From assembly GCA_000310025.1 (NCBI GenBank), contig FN648482.1, forward strand, positions 60,270 through 124,269: DNA of 64,000 nucleotides. Reading direction: 5' to 3'. This stretch comes from Ectocarpus siliculosus. Taxonomy: Eukaryota > Sar > Phaeophyceae > Ectocarpales > Ectocarpaceae. The translations under genes and the position numbers were made by a program. Shown one piece after another: positions 52,188 to 63,655 of the stretch (position 1 is its first letter; each line of letters starts with the position of its first letter). Under the pieces are notes generated by a model. The model searched no databases. It was not told the origin of the DNA and saw nothing but the letters and a program-made list of their open reading frames with translations.

Positions 52188-54012
52188 GTAGCGTTGGAGG
52201 AGGTCCTTACCAAGCGGCGGGAAGCACGCCGAGCGATGAAGGGCAATTCGAACACAGCAACATGGAAGGCCCTAAAAGCAGCGTGTAAGGGAGTGGCTGC
52301 AGCGGTCGACATGGGCATGTATGCCCACCTGGACAGATATGTGGCGGAACTGGACGCGATCTACAAGGACCGTGCTATATGAGAGATCTCTATCAACACA
52401 GATCAGTGGGGCCCGGTGGGAGACAAGCAGGAGGACTGCAATCCGTTGCGGACGAGGATGGCGTGCTGCTCCGGAGTAAGAAAGACATCCTCCAGCGATT
52501 GGCGAGATTCTTCTGCACCCTCCTCAACACTGCGTTCCCCACCTTGAACCCAGACATCATCGAACAAGTGACGCAGCGACCAGCGGCACGTGCCACTCGA
52601 CGGTTGGGAGTGGTGCCAGACCGCGAGGAAGTAGAACGGGCAACTGCAGAACTGGAAGGCACTCGGCCACGACTCCGTGCCTGCCGAGTTGCTCAAGATC
52701 GATGACGACGAACCTATCGTACTAGAGCACCTCCATGCCATCCTCGATGAGGTGTGGAACGGAGGAGAGATCCCGCAAGAGTGAAAGGACGCAACCGTCG
52801 AGCTGTTGTACAAGAAGGGTGACCGGTGCAGCTGGAACAGCTTCAGGGGGATCTCGCTGCTATCTCATGTAGGCAAGGTTCCAGTCAAGATCATCACCAA
52901 CCGCCTAAGCGCCTTCTGCGAAACCAACAACGTATACCGGAGGAACAGCCCGGATTCCAACCTCGGCGGTCCACCATCGACATGCTGTTGGTCGTGCGCC
53001 GACCCCAGGAGCTGGGGCGGAGCAGGAAATTACCACTCTACATGTGATTCGTCGACTTGAAGGCGAATGACTCGGTGGACCGAGAACCGCTGTGGAAGGA
53101 TCTGGCCAGGGCTGGGATCCCCGAGAAGATGGTCGCCGTCATTTGTAATGTCCACAACGGAATGCGAGCCCGGGTGTGCATGAACGACAGAGACCGTTCG
53201 GACTGGTTCTGTGTCACAGTAGGCATACGACAAGGGTGTGTCCTGTCGCCACTGCTGTTCAACACCTTCTTCGCCGCGGTCCTCGAGGTCGTTGTATTTC
53301 GAATCAGCGATGATAATCTGCAGACCCTGGTGTGCCTGGAGGAGGAGACGGGAGCGGAGACGGGGACACCACTTGACCAAGTGCGGAGGATGGTATGGGC
53401 GATGCTGTATGACAATGGCGCCGGCGCTCTATCCAGGTGTTCCGACGGACTGGCGAGAATGATGACCGTCATCGTAGAGGTGTTCGGGGAGTTCGGGCAT
53501 TCGGCAGCGAACACCACCGCTCCCCCCGCCACCAACGCTGATCATCGAGGCAGCAGGGCAGAAGTACACCCAGACGGCTGAATTCCGGCGCCTAGGTGGC
53601 CTCGTGAACGAACATGGCGACCTCACCCGGGAGATCAACTTCTGGAGCAGAGCAGCGTGGGTGTGCGTCAGGAGATTTGGCCGAGAGCTCTTCGACAGAC
53701 CGAGAGCACCGGTCCGATTCAAGTCTCGATTGCTCTAGGCCGAGGGGATGCAGGTGTTGCTGTACGGCTGCATGACACGGGCCCCACGTCGTGAACACTG
53801 CCGAATGTTGCTGTCGATACATCACTGGCTGCTCCTGCGAGTTATCGGTCAGCAAGGCAAGAAGGGCACCTACAGGCAGCTTTCCTACCCCCAGACCCTG
53901 AAGAGGGTAGGGTGCCAGAGAGTGGAAGCCACTGTTCCGCGAGGGAAAACAGAAAACGAGGAGACGCGGACCGAGTGGCTCGAAATGCCGTGGATTGAAC
54001 CCGTTGGTTGAT
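52188..54012 (+). CDS. LINE reverse transcriptase region (degenerate)
   Basis: Protein-like pieces follow in several frames. VALEEVLTKRREARRAMKG leads to a stop at 52,382. LLRSKKDILQRLARFF comes next, then VPAELLKIDDDEPIVLEHLH, YKKGDRCSWNSFRGISLL, EEQPGFQPRRSTIDMLLV and FVDLKANDSVDREPLWKDL. VGIRQGCVLSPLLFNTFFAA follows. These are the expected RT blocks in the expected order. The catalytic YADD box is replaced by LYDNGA and the FDSV block has lost its Phe (ANDSV). The C-terminal region (RRLGGLVNEHGDLTREIN, RGKTENEETRTEWLE) runs to 54,012. Closest in pattern to the widespread LINEs with an upstream APE domain. The exact clade is not assigned. Confidence 0.85.
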
Positions 54013-55508
54013 CGACTAATCCCTCCCCCCCGTCACTACACCTTTGCTGTCTCGGGTTGCCCGTTTTGTGTTGTTTTGTTTGTTACAGCTACGGTAGTGG
54101 TCCTGGTGTATGTCTTTCTCTGCGTCTATACTTTTTTCATTTTTCATTCTTTTTTCCAGTCAATGGTTGCCTCGCATAGCGTGTAGAGGCTCGGGGAGAG
54201 TTCTAGAATATCTGTCGTTGATTTCATTTTACTTCCGGACCCTTCGGGTCCACTATATTTTTCGTATTCATTTTCGGTTAGTTAGCCTGTGACCACTGGA
54301 ATCGACTGCGTCAACTGTCGGACTAGTACGGACAGAGGAAGGTACTGGATAGAGAGAACGGAACGGTTGGTAATGTAAAGACAACATCAACAACAGCATA
54401 GTTAAGGAATTTGTCACGATAGGACCTCCATCATCCCGTGAGAATTACATACCAGTCTAGGTACTGATTTGTAAATCCTCCCCCAGAACCTCAAGCATTG
54501 GTTTTGGGCCGTAAGAAGAATTGGCATTGATTCTCTCCAGCTGTCGGGCCAGGCTTGGCCTGTCGCGTCGAACAGCCCGCCAGAAGACGCCAGCTTCAAC
54601 TAAGACGTACGCGGTGACAGTTGTTTTGCTGTTGAACCCGGTGTGCCAGCACATGCCATTAACGGAACGTCTGCGCGACAGCTTGTCGGAGCGGCTGTGG
54701 AGCAAGCATGTACGTGGTGGTGGTAGCGTTGCCAGGGAGAGAAAGCGGCGTGAACAGTCCGCCGCAAGACGTCACTATTTCCTGTACTGCTGTGAACCGG
54801 CAACCTCAACGTCTGTCAAGGACGATTTGTCATCTTGGGACAGAAAGTACGGTCGAAGGAAGGTCTTGGTGATAAGCTTGCAGCGGTAGCGCGTCAGGCT
54901 GAACCGCTTTGGAAAGCTTACCGCAGGTGCACGCTGAGAAGCAAGACAATCTGCTGCATGCCAGAGGTTGAACACTGCTGAGTGCCGTTACACAACTCGG
55001 TGGCCCTCGGAACGATGAGATTCAAGATGTCGTTGATGTCGTTGTACTTGGGCCAGGTTTTGATGGTAAATGATAAGAGTGAAAGAGAGAGAGGCGCGCA
55101 GGGCAATACAAACTAGTCCATGTCTACATTGCTCTTCACGGCCTCGCCCGGACCTCCGCGGCATCATCATGTTGCTATCTGTTGTTTCGTCTGGTCCAAG
55201 AGTTCATACGGCGTTTACCCTTCATCATTTATCATTGTGCGTTCGACGCCCTCGCCCGGATTTCCTTTCCATCCGTCCTTACCCCAGCTCTCGATTAATA
55301 AAAACAGTTAATACAATATCTACTGTTGGGGACCTCGAATAGTCCACCGTCTATGTTGAGGTCCCCCCGAGACCTAGTCTGGTCGTTTGTGGTGTTTGCT
55401 CTACTAGTTACTGATATTGGTACATTTCTACAGTATTTCCTAACGCGCTCAGGCTACCCGACTGTTAAAGCATGCGTACTACTCCTACAAATGTTGTCAA
55501 TGTTACCA
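54013..55508. other. Intergenic, no supported gene
   Basis: A T-rich stretch lies at 54,060-54,170. The segment CCTCGCCCGGA.. occurs at about 55,142 and 55,250, about 110 bp apart. A 122-aa plus ORF (54,521-54,889) has no domain. Confidence 0.4.
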
Positions 55509-55925
55509 CTAGCGAACACAGAAGGGATAGGATAGAACTTGGCTACCGAAGGCCCTTGTCGACAGGATGCAAGTCATTTTTCCGGCCAGGGTTCTGACTG
55601 TTTGAAAGTCGCATCTTTTAAGGTGCGCGGACACATCGGATAGGTATGCGTGCAGCATGCATGGAAGGGCATCATGAATAGGACATGAACTCACCGCATG
55701 CAAGCTGGCGACATACACCAGAACAAGGGTCTGGCGTAGAAAAACCTCTGTCCACATACGAAGAATACACCGCACAAGAACAGCAGCAGCGAAGCACACA
55801 CCACAGACGCGTAACACGCAAGGGCAGCTGATGAGGTGGTGGACGGTACAATATGAAGTATACATAGACATTTTGGGAACAAACACATCAATGTGGGGGT
55901 AAGAAGGTTCCATACTGACTGGCAA
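55509..55925 (-). CDS. Hypothetical ORF, 138 aa
   Basis: Open minus frame from MPVSMEPSYPHIDVFVPK, with a Cys/Val-rich central part that could span a membrane (VCGVCFAAAVLVRCILRMW). Third positions are mildly G/C-rich. No homologue is recognised and no neighbour supports it. Confidence 0.2.
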   Translation of the reverse strand: MPVSMEPSYPHIDVFVPKMSMYTSYCTVHHLISCPCVLRVCGVCFAAAVLVRCILRMWTEVFLRQTLVLVYVASLHAVSSCPIHDALPCMLHAYLSDVSAHLKRCDFQTVRTLAGKMTCILSTRAFGSQVLSYPFCVR

Positions 55926-57322
55926 AAAACAAGTTCAAACAGCATGAAGTTGGAGCCTATAGCCGGTCCTGTAGCCGAACCAGACCCAAATCTCTTGCTT
56001 GCACCAAAACACCCTCACGCACATATCGGGGCGAACTCATCGAGGACGGGCAACGTTGATAGCTTCGGAGAACTAGTGTGTCTAGGGCTAGCGGCGCATG
56101 TGCTCAGGATCACCCGTGGGAGCTTGTGTACGGCGAGAGAAGAGTGAACCAAGCTTGAATATGACGTGGGTTCCGCACCCATTTGTTTTGTGAATTTTCA
56201 AAATGCGTCATGTGCCCGCTTTTCGAAGCAACGATTGTCGACACTACTTGGCCGCATCTTCCTTTTTCAAGTGTCTGAGCGCGAGTTTCGCACTTTAGCT
56301 GCAATGCAAGGGAGTCGTTGTCCTCGAGAGCCGTTGTGCGCATGACCAATCCGCGAATTCTTGAAAAAGAGCATGCTCCCTTTTAGTTCTTTTCTTTCGA
56401 ACTTCTTCACTACTTTTCGTCGGCTCCTAGGAGACACATGGGGGATTGAGACACTCGAAATGCCCGTCGTCTCGCCAGCCACAATACCTACGAGGCCCGG
56501 CGTTGACCCTTGCAAACCTGTCTCACTCCCCGCAAAAAGTACCAGCCGGGGGACTACGACCGCAAACGTAGGAGTCCCTAAGCTGACCAAGCTCCCAAAT
56601 GGCACACACACCCACATCGAGGTAATTTTCTGGACAATTGCGGTAGAAGTCGACTGATTTTGTACCACCTACCGTTCCTTCTCCCGGCTGACTCGTTGTT
56701 GCTTCCATCTGTGAGTTCCACGACATCCGTCGCGATTTTTATACGATAGTTCGAATTGCACACCTCGTATGCATCCGACCTCCGTTGTTCCTCTCTCTGA
56801 GTTTCACGTACGGTAATGTCTCCGCCTGAACCTCAACCGTCGCTCCTCCGATCTGCCAAAGGAATGCCGATTGAACCCCCGGTTCGCGATCATACCCCTA
56901 GCCGCGCGAGGGCAGCGCTAAACGTCAGAGCTCAAACTGTTCTATGTAAGACGTACGAAGCGAACGGTACGGAGTCAGGTAAAATGAAAGTTTGTTGTCG
57001 AAGACCGAACAAACTGTAGTTTATTGTGCACGGAAGAATTCGGAACATCTCCCAGATCTACGTGTGTATTTGGGTTCTTGTTGTGCCGCCCTGGAGGCGC
57101 GTTGGTTCGGATGTCTTGGTTCGGTTTTCTGGGGTCCCAAAAAGAGAAAGGTCTCACGGAGTTCTCATTCTGCTGCCTCGCTTCGTGCGGCAAGAGTTTG
57201 ATAGACGCTTGTCCACTGAACCCAAGGGCCACGTTGTGAGAAAGACAATGCAGCCCGCTTTGGGTCACGCGGCAGAAGGGCAGCAGCTAGCTACATCGAA
57301 ATTTGGACGATAGCTAGCAATC
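55926..57322. other. Intergenic, overlapping ORFs
   Basis: Opposed ORFs (133 aa minus, 98 aa plus at 56,267-56,668; 95-97 aa near 56,975-57,313) cannot be separated. No domain was recognised. Confidence 0.4.
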
Positions 57323-57970
57323 ATGTCGTGGCTTTTCTCTCACTGGGCTGAGGGACGAGGGCGGGATGATGATGAAGCATGCTTGGCCGGAGCGCACTGC
57401 CGCGTAGGGGACTGGTACTACTCTGGAACCCAACACCCCGTGTGGTATGTGCTTTCGTATCAAATCCCATCATGGGTTGGCAGAATCACTCATCTTATGA
57501 AAGCAGTACTGCCACCGTGTGAGCGGTGCAACTCCGACGTACCGTATATGCACACAATTTCGGATGTATCCATACGACGCCGCCACATGAGATCACACAA
57601 CAAGCGTAGTCTACTCAACGATCTGCCGTGCGTGGTGCTCTTTGTACGAGGATTGTGCGGGAGCTACTCCTCGTCTGCCTCGCCAACGCGCGGTTTCTGC
57701 AATCGTACCACAGGACAAGCAGCAACTCTATCTATGTTGCACATATGCATTGTACCCTCATCGAGAGGCCCCTTTGTACGGGAGTGCGTGTACTGTAGTC
57801 GTCCGCGGTTTTGCGTACTCTACCCTCAGACCGCTCCTCATCCGAAGACACTGAATGTGATAGAACGCCCGCATGGCAACGTAGGTCCGTATAGTGAGAC
57901 ATTCCAGAGACCAGGCGGATCATTTCGCGAATGCCTCAAAGATACAAGAGGGAATCAAGCAAGTCCATGA
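57323..57970 (+). CDS. Hypothetical ORF, 215 aa
   Basis: Starts at ATG (MSWLFSHWAEGRGRDDDEAC) and stays open to 57,970. It is Cys-rich in the middle (LPPCERCNSDVPYMHTISDV, RECVYCSRPRFCVLYP), so a metal-binding fold is conceivable, but the Cys spacing matches no finger I can name. Opposite-strand ORFs are short. Base use is only weakly biased. A chance ORF remains possible. Confidence 0.3.
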   Translation: MSWLFSHWAEGRGRDDDEACLAGAHCRVGDWYYSGTQHPVWYVLSYQIPSWVGRITHLMKAVLPPCERCNSDVPYMHTISDVSIRRRHMRSHNKRSLLNDLPCVVLFVRGLCGSYSSSASPTRGFCNRTTGQAATLSMLHICIVPSSRGPFVRECVYCSRPRFCVLYPQTAPHPKTLNVIERPHGNVGPYSETFQRPGGSFRECLKDTRGNQASP

Positions 57971-58921
57971 AAAACAACATACTGCGCGGGCCTATGGCGA
58001 TCAAGAAGGGCAAGACAAACGACACTCAGCGCTTGCTACAGTAGTGCCCCACAGTTGGTCATCGCCAATCGGTACTGCACGCCACCACCGAGAGACAGAC
58101 TGGGGTCTGTCCGAGGTAGCTCTCGCCGCACTGCTTCTTGGTGGAGGACCTCTCTGAGTCCTCCGGTTTGGGGTCTTTTAGGCGGGCGGGGCGGCACGAA
58201 GCCCAACGGCTGAGCTCTGCCATTCCGTTTCGCGGTCAAATTTCACACAGGGTGTGTATCGTACCAGTTCTGTACTGATAATACAAGCGTATTGTACCAC
58301 ATCGGACCACCCGACGGGTTGTACTGTTGTCTCCCGAAGCAGCTATCGCACGACTTCGAATTGGGTGTTTTCTGAATGGTAGCGTACCATTGGGAGGCTC
58401 AATCGTCCGAGACCGCTACTGTACAACAGTTTCGTCCCGTCTGGTGGTATTCGGAGGGAGATTTGTGTTTAGTAGCAGAGACACGTTAGGATACCGCGGA
58501 GGCTTTGTGCCGTACGGGACGTGTGGTACGGGGGAAGTCTCTCTCCGTAGGCCACATAAAATATTAATCAAGGCAGTTCGAAAGAAAAACAATAAACGTC
58601 GCATGACACGACAGCAACTATCCCCCAATGCACCGCTGTTTGTCTCACGCCTGACTGCGGTCCGGTGACTTCGTCTCTGCTTATCGATAGTGCCTCAACA
58701 TTGTCTGGATCGGTCTTCTGGCACTCCCGTTGTCCGTGTGCTCTCTCGGCTGCCCTAAGTACCCCCCCCCATCTACGCCGTTGGGCGCCCCTATTAGCCT
58801 GTTCCATGGGTGAAGAAATCGGCAGCCTTGGGCGTCGTACCGTCCGCTCCTGCGGAGCTCGTCCCGCTCCCCCTCCCCCTCGCTCCGTCCCCCGTGACAG
58901 CTCTGGCGGTGTGACCACTAA
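57971..58921. other. Intergenic, no supported gene
   Basis: ORFs on both strands are short and G/C-rich. A C-run lies near 58,762-58,770. Nothing was recognised. Confidence 0.4.
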
Positions 58922-59721
58922 CTGCCTCCGCCTCCGCCCCCGTCAGTAGCCGAGCTCGCGCTTCCGTCGTTCGCCGTGGACCCGCGGGATCACTTTTTGA
59001 CGGCGATAGGTGCCGGTGCCCGCCTCATAACGGGCGATGGTACACTGCCGCGCAGACTCCCGCCCCCAACGATGAAGCGAGACGTCTTCGTCCGCTCGAT
59101 GGGGACCACCGGCGGGAAGTCCGGCATGACGGCTGGCGGCGCGAAGTGGGTGGTTTTGAAGCTGATAACGGTGTCGAACCACCTCGACCCGAGAGCTGTG
59201 GAGTCGTCGTTGAAGAATGTCGCGGACGGGGGTTTTGTTCACGTCGATCCGCACCTCGCCGCGGTGCTCGCGACAGTACTCGCGAACCCTCTTCAGTCCA
59301 GGTCGTCAATCATCGCTCACAGCTGTTGTTGATCGCTTACGGCCTCGTCGCGCTGCCGCTGCTGCTCGTCCTTCTGTCCATACCCCAGTCCGCGGAGAGT
59401 GGCCACCTAGGTCTCGTCGCGAGGGGCGCTACGGGTGTCCGTCGGTCGCCCTCATGTGACGACCTGCACCTCGCTAGAGTACGTGAAACCCTGCGGGTCG
59501 CGGTGCGTGCCGTCGGACTCGCTGCTGATCGTCCTATTGCTCTCCTCGCACGTTGTGAGGTACGTGGAGATGAGATTGTTGCTGCCCAGCCCTGTCTCCC
59601 TTGCCTAGAAGCAGCCCTGCCACTCCGCAACCGCGTGGAGATCCGTGCGGAATCTGATCACAATCGGTTTGGTCAACAACAGCGAACTGGTGACGGGGAG
59701 ACGTACGTGAAAACGGCGTAA
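58922..59721 (+). CDS. High-GC3 hypothetical gene, frame change near 59,315
   Basis: The plus frame 58,922-59,332 uses mainly G or C at third positions and reads VAELALPSFAVDPRDHFLTA, GKSGMTAGGAKWVVLKLITV and DGGFVHVDPHLAAVLATVLA. It stops at 59,332. The next frame, open to 59,721, has the same bias (LLLIAYGLVALPLLLVLLS, likely a membrane segment, then VRETLRVAVRAVGLAADRP). The minus strand across both is interrupted by several stops in its best frame. A one-base indel or a splice may join the two. The start codon is unclear (GTG near 58,976 or the ATG of MKRDVFVRSMG). Family unknown. Confidence 0.35.
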
Positions 59722-61184
59722 TGAGGACATTCATTTTCTGTCTTCAGCGTAGTCATGGATAGGGCACACCTGTATCTGCAAGTAAAATTCCTGTACCCTC
59801 CGATCTCCGTGGCAAATAGCCAGTGTGGCACTGAGTAAGACGTAACGCCGGTACTGTTTTTCATGCTATATTTTTGTTGTCTACGCCTGCGTGAATTGAA
59901 GGAGCAACGTTACCTTGCCAGTACAATAACACTTCTTGGTCCGTCGACGGTACGAGTGGGTTCGTGGCACTCCTCGGGTGTTTTCGGGTGGCGTGAGCCC
60001 TTGCGAATAGGAGACGACTGAGCCACAGCAGACGAACAATTCGTCTCTGTGTTTGTAAACATGTACCATACCCCGCTGCCCGAGATGTGTCCTTTGTTAT
60101 GAAAATCCCCGTAATTGGTTCTTTTCGAGATGCGCATGAGCCCATCGTGCCTTCCGTTATTGGGGGGTGGGAGGTCTCTTCTCCAGAGAGCCCGGCTTCC
60201 CCGTCATGCATTTTTCTTCTGGTGCGGGGTGTGGAATTTCGGAGCTAGGGTTAGGTCTTTTCGCCACAAGGAACGGCTATTGCGCGTCCCTTGTGCCGCT
60301 CGGATATAAAATTATTTCTAGACAGCGTTGGCTTCTTCCGTGGGTTGATATATTATCGCGGGTGCCTACGGCGAACGATGAGGACCACCATGCAACACTC
60401 GATTCGGCAGTTGCCCTTCCCTCACGACAAGCGGCCGTTGTCCGCGCGGTACATCACAACGGGAAATGGGAACTGATATTGCACTCGACGAGTTTTGTCG
60501 GCGTTGTCTGTCTGAAACTTCCCCAAATTTTCACGAGAAGCCGTAACTGCTGACAGCAAAACTCTCCAGCACGAGATGTACCGGGAGGAAGGAATAGCTG
60601 TATGCACCGGAACACGGTCCAGACTCCAAACGATACACCTAAGTAGACAATTTGTACCTTAGAGGACGTGGAGCATCCTCCGTGCAAATCTCGCCCACAC
60701 GGCATCACGACAAGGAGGGTGCATATGTGTTCCCTACTACAGTCACTTCGTTCGGTGATTGGAATGGTGCGTTCGTATGTTGAGGCGGACGAGGAGCAGC
60801 CTCCGCTTAACCCTCGTCCAGGCGCACTCGCGGGCAGCCTGTTCGCCACGTGGAGCATCTACTGTCCATCCCTGTCTGAGCGTCACGTGGTTGTTTCCGG
60901 AGGTTGATACATATATATATTTTTGGTCGCCCGTGCGGAAGCAGTAATCACCCGTTCGTGCATTCGTACCGTGTAACGAGGTGTTCCGCAACACAACTCT
61001 CGAGCGAGACGGCATTTTTAGTTTCGCCTTTAGCCTACATTTGTGCGCCGCAAATGTTGTTCCCCGACGGAGCACCACGGGAAGGAGGGTAATACGGTTA
61101 GGGGTACTAATCCGGCCTGCACTTAAAATTGTGTCCGATCTGTTGGAAATTTTCAGCTGACAACAACAATGAGTCAGTCTGATT
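59722..61184. other. Intergenic, no supported gene
   Basis: ORFs of 128 aa (plus, 60,167-60,553), 134 aa (minus, 60,454-60,858) and 111 aa (minus, 60,743-61,078) overlap and show no domain. GCTAGGGTTAGG lies at about 60,243. Confidence 0.4.
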
Positions 61185-61206
61185 AGGGCTAGGGTTAGGG
61201 TTAGCT
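61185..61206 (+). repeat. Short telomere-like block
   Basis: TTAGGGCTAGGGTTAGGGTT then AG: three units with one variant. Orientation is opposite to the 31.7 and 33.6 kb blocks. Confidence 0.85.
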
Positions 61207-61489
61207 AAATAGCCAAAGTGGGACGGTGTCATGCGTAACGCCATCGCCGCCTTTTTTTCCTCTGTTGTTTCGCCTGCAGCAAAAGGAATGTGGTCGCTAC
61301 AGGTCATTGTGGGTCCCTGGAGACAACGTGTTGTCGCATGCCATTGCTCGAGGCTAACATGTAACGAAGATCAAACATGTTTTTTGTAGTTTGCTTCGCA
61401 TGAAACCCAACGGGCAGGAAAAAATTCATAGCAGGGTTTGGTGTGTTGTTGGTGTAATGGTTTCGGAGTAAGACATACTCTGGCATATT
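61207..61489. other. Intergenic, nothing recognised
   Basis: No coding or repeat signal was seen. Confidence 0.4.
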
Positions 61490-61706
61490 AACTCGCTTCG
61501 CTCGCAGACACTTCACGGGGTTTCGGGCGCGGTCCAGTGTGCGGTCACAGTGCCGTGTGACTCGCTTCGCTCGAAGCCACTTCACGCGGTTTCGGGCGCG
61601 GTGCAATGTGCGGTCACAGTGCCGCGTGACTCACTCTCGATTCGCTCGAAGGCACTTAACGGGGATTCGAGCGTCGTGCAGTGTGCGTCACAGGAGGAGT
61701 GCCGTG
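61490..61706 (+). repeat. Minisatellite, 69 bp x 3
   Basis: Units ACTCGCTTCGCTCGxAGxCA then CTTCACG.GGTTTCGGGCGC and GTGCGGTCACAGTGCC begin at about 61,490, 61,559 and 61,628. The third is more diverged and longer. The first two are 69 bp, a multiple of three, so one minus frame repeats RARNxVKxLRAKRV, but nothing suggests a real protein. Confidence 0.88.
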
Positions 61707-62389
61707 TTGCTCGCATGTACCCAAAGGCAGTTCATGCGCAGCAGCGTCGTCATGTTCCCCTTCTCGAGGAGTTCCTTGTGTGCTTCGTCACACACCGGTG
61801 TGCCTCTCTTCTCTCCGTTCGTAGCCACTTGGCTATATTGCACAAGATGATTAATAGTTCGACCGCTCAGCAGTGCATACTCCCCCTCGACGCGCTTTGC
61901 CCCACCCAAATCGTTGTACAGAAGAACTCCAGGCCACACACGCACCCGCCCACCCGTCTGGGGCTTCGTATGACCGTCTTTCGTCCCACAGTGTAGTGTA
62001 CGCAACTAACTCCCCTACCCCTCAGTGGCCGGTGCCTTTTGTCGCTTGTCGGCTAGAGCGTTGATGGCATCGATGGGCGGTTGGAACGCCTCCTTGAGGA
62101 AATCTCTTGCTAAATCTCTGTCCTGCAAGACATCGTCTGGTAACACGAGGAACAGGCCGTCTAGAGTTTTCTCCCTGGACACGGCGGTGTACCCCTGACC
62201 CTGGGCGAAGAACCCTCAATCATAAAAGGAATCCACACGGCCACCCTTTCGAACCCTACCCCTTGCACTCTGTGCATACATACCCGGGCAGCGATACATG
62301 AAGTCGGCTACGCACGAGCGTCGACGGCAGCGGCGAGCCGGGCAGGAGTAGTGTTGCCGTCCGTTTGAATTGACCCCCCCCCCCGTACG
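61707..62389. other. Intergenic, no supported gene
   Basis: A 148-aa plus ORF (61,550-61,996) begins inside the minisatellite and has no domain. A C-run lies at about 62,373-62,384. Confidence 0.4.
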
Positions 62390-62443
62390 TCAATGACTAC
62401 GTACGGCATGCACGACTATGAGTACACCCCCCCCCCCCCCCCC
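62390..62443 (+). repeat. CACGACTATGAGTACAC + poly-C motif, copy 3
   Basis: GGCATGCACGACTATGAGTA then CAC and about 16 C. It shares the upstream CAATG..ACGAC/GTACTACGGCATG context with copy 1 at 35,317. Confidence 0.75.
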
Positions 62444-62470
62444 GCATGAACATTATTATGTAAAATTAGG

Positions 62471-63655
62471 GGGTATGCACTTGTCCCGTGCCCCACAGCA
62501 GCAGCAGTTTGAGAGTCAGCGTGTTGAATTCGAGCACGAGACAGAGATACAGCAGTAGAGCAGAGAGTACGAGCCAAGAGAGACGTGCAGCAACTGCTGT
62601 GATGACGATTTAGTATGTTACGCGTGCGCGCATGATGTGTGGTTGTACCTGTTGATGCACACGCTTGGAGGAGAGGGTTGTATCGACGCTGCTCTACTGC
62701 GGTTCGTAACCGAGAAGAAGCACAGAGGAGCAGTAAAGAGCTGCTACGAACGTTATACCGTGGTTGCTGCGCGGGCAACCCCGTGGTACTGCTGTATAGA
62801 TAGCTCATGGCATAGCAACCGTCTGCGTTGGTTACAGTAGCAGACGTGCAGCCCAGCAGCAACAGATGGGTTGCCTGCTGTGCTTCTTATATAATGCAAG
62901 TGCTGAGCGTGCTGTATGGTGTGAAGTATTCTTTTGGCGTTTTGGTTTTCCGGGGACGCGCCTCCCGCAGCCCAGGGCACAAAGAAGTGAGGCCGGAACG
63001 AGATATATGTCCGGAGGTGTCGCGACCCCCCCCCCCCGTGGTTTAAGAATTTGTAGATACAGGGTATGCAGCTGTTCCGTGCCCCAGCAGGAACTCACCA
63101 GCAATTTTCAGCAGTCGAGAGAGGCTGGGTGGATTCGAGCACGAGAAGATGTGCAGCAGCCAGCAGCACCTGCTGTGATGACGATTCAAGTATGTTACGC
63201 GTGCGCGCATGATGATGTGTGGTTGTACCTGCTGATGCACACGCTTGGAGGAGAGGGTTGTACATCGACGCTGCTCTACAATACTGCTGTGGGGTTCGTA
63301 TAACCGAGAAGAAGCATAGCAGCAGCAGCAGGTAGAGAGCTGCTACGAACGTTATACAGTGGTTGATGCACAGTCAATCCCGTGGTACTGCTGTAGCTCA
63401 TGGCATAGCAACCGTCTGCGTTGGTTACAGTAGCAGACATGCAGCCCAGCAGCAACAGATGGGTTGCCTGCTGTGCTTCAATATGCAAGTGCTGAGCCTG
63501 CTGTGTGGAGTGAAGTAGTATGGCGTTTTGGTTTCCCGGGGACGCGTCTCCCGCAGCCCAGGGCACAAAGAAGTGAGGCTAATAAGCCAGATATATGTCC
63601 GGAGAGTGTTGCCCCACCCCCCCCCCCCGGGTTGAAGATTTTTCATCAGGGGATA
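62471..63655 (+). repeat. Tandem repeat, ~592 bp x 2, with poly-C tracts
   Basis: Two full diverged copies (62,471-63,063 and 63,064-63,655) share GGGTATGCA.CTGT.CCGTGCC, GTATGTTACGCGTGCGCGCA, TGCACACGCTTGGAGGAGAG, GCAGCAACAGATGGGTTGCC and CGCAGCCCAGGGCACAAAGA. Each ends AGATATATGTCCGGAG followed by a run of C. The minus-strand ORFs (up to 148 aa, Ser/Thr/Arg-rich) and plus ORFs shift frame between copies. A third copy may start at 63,650 but diverges at once. Confidence 0.9.

Larger units (their letters stand above)
51160..54012 (+). mobile_element. Dead non-LTR retrotransposon (APE endonuclease + RT)
   Basis: One plus-strand element with the order APE-type endonuclease, linker, reverse transcriptase and C-terminal region. 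Several stops and frame changes occur, and key catalytic motifs are altered. No 3' poly-A tail or target duplication is evident after 54,012. Confidence 0.85.

Noticed and set aside
61550-61996. 148-aa ORF
   Set aside because: It begins inside the 69-bp minisatellite and has no domain.
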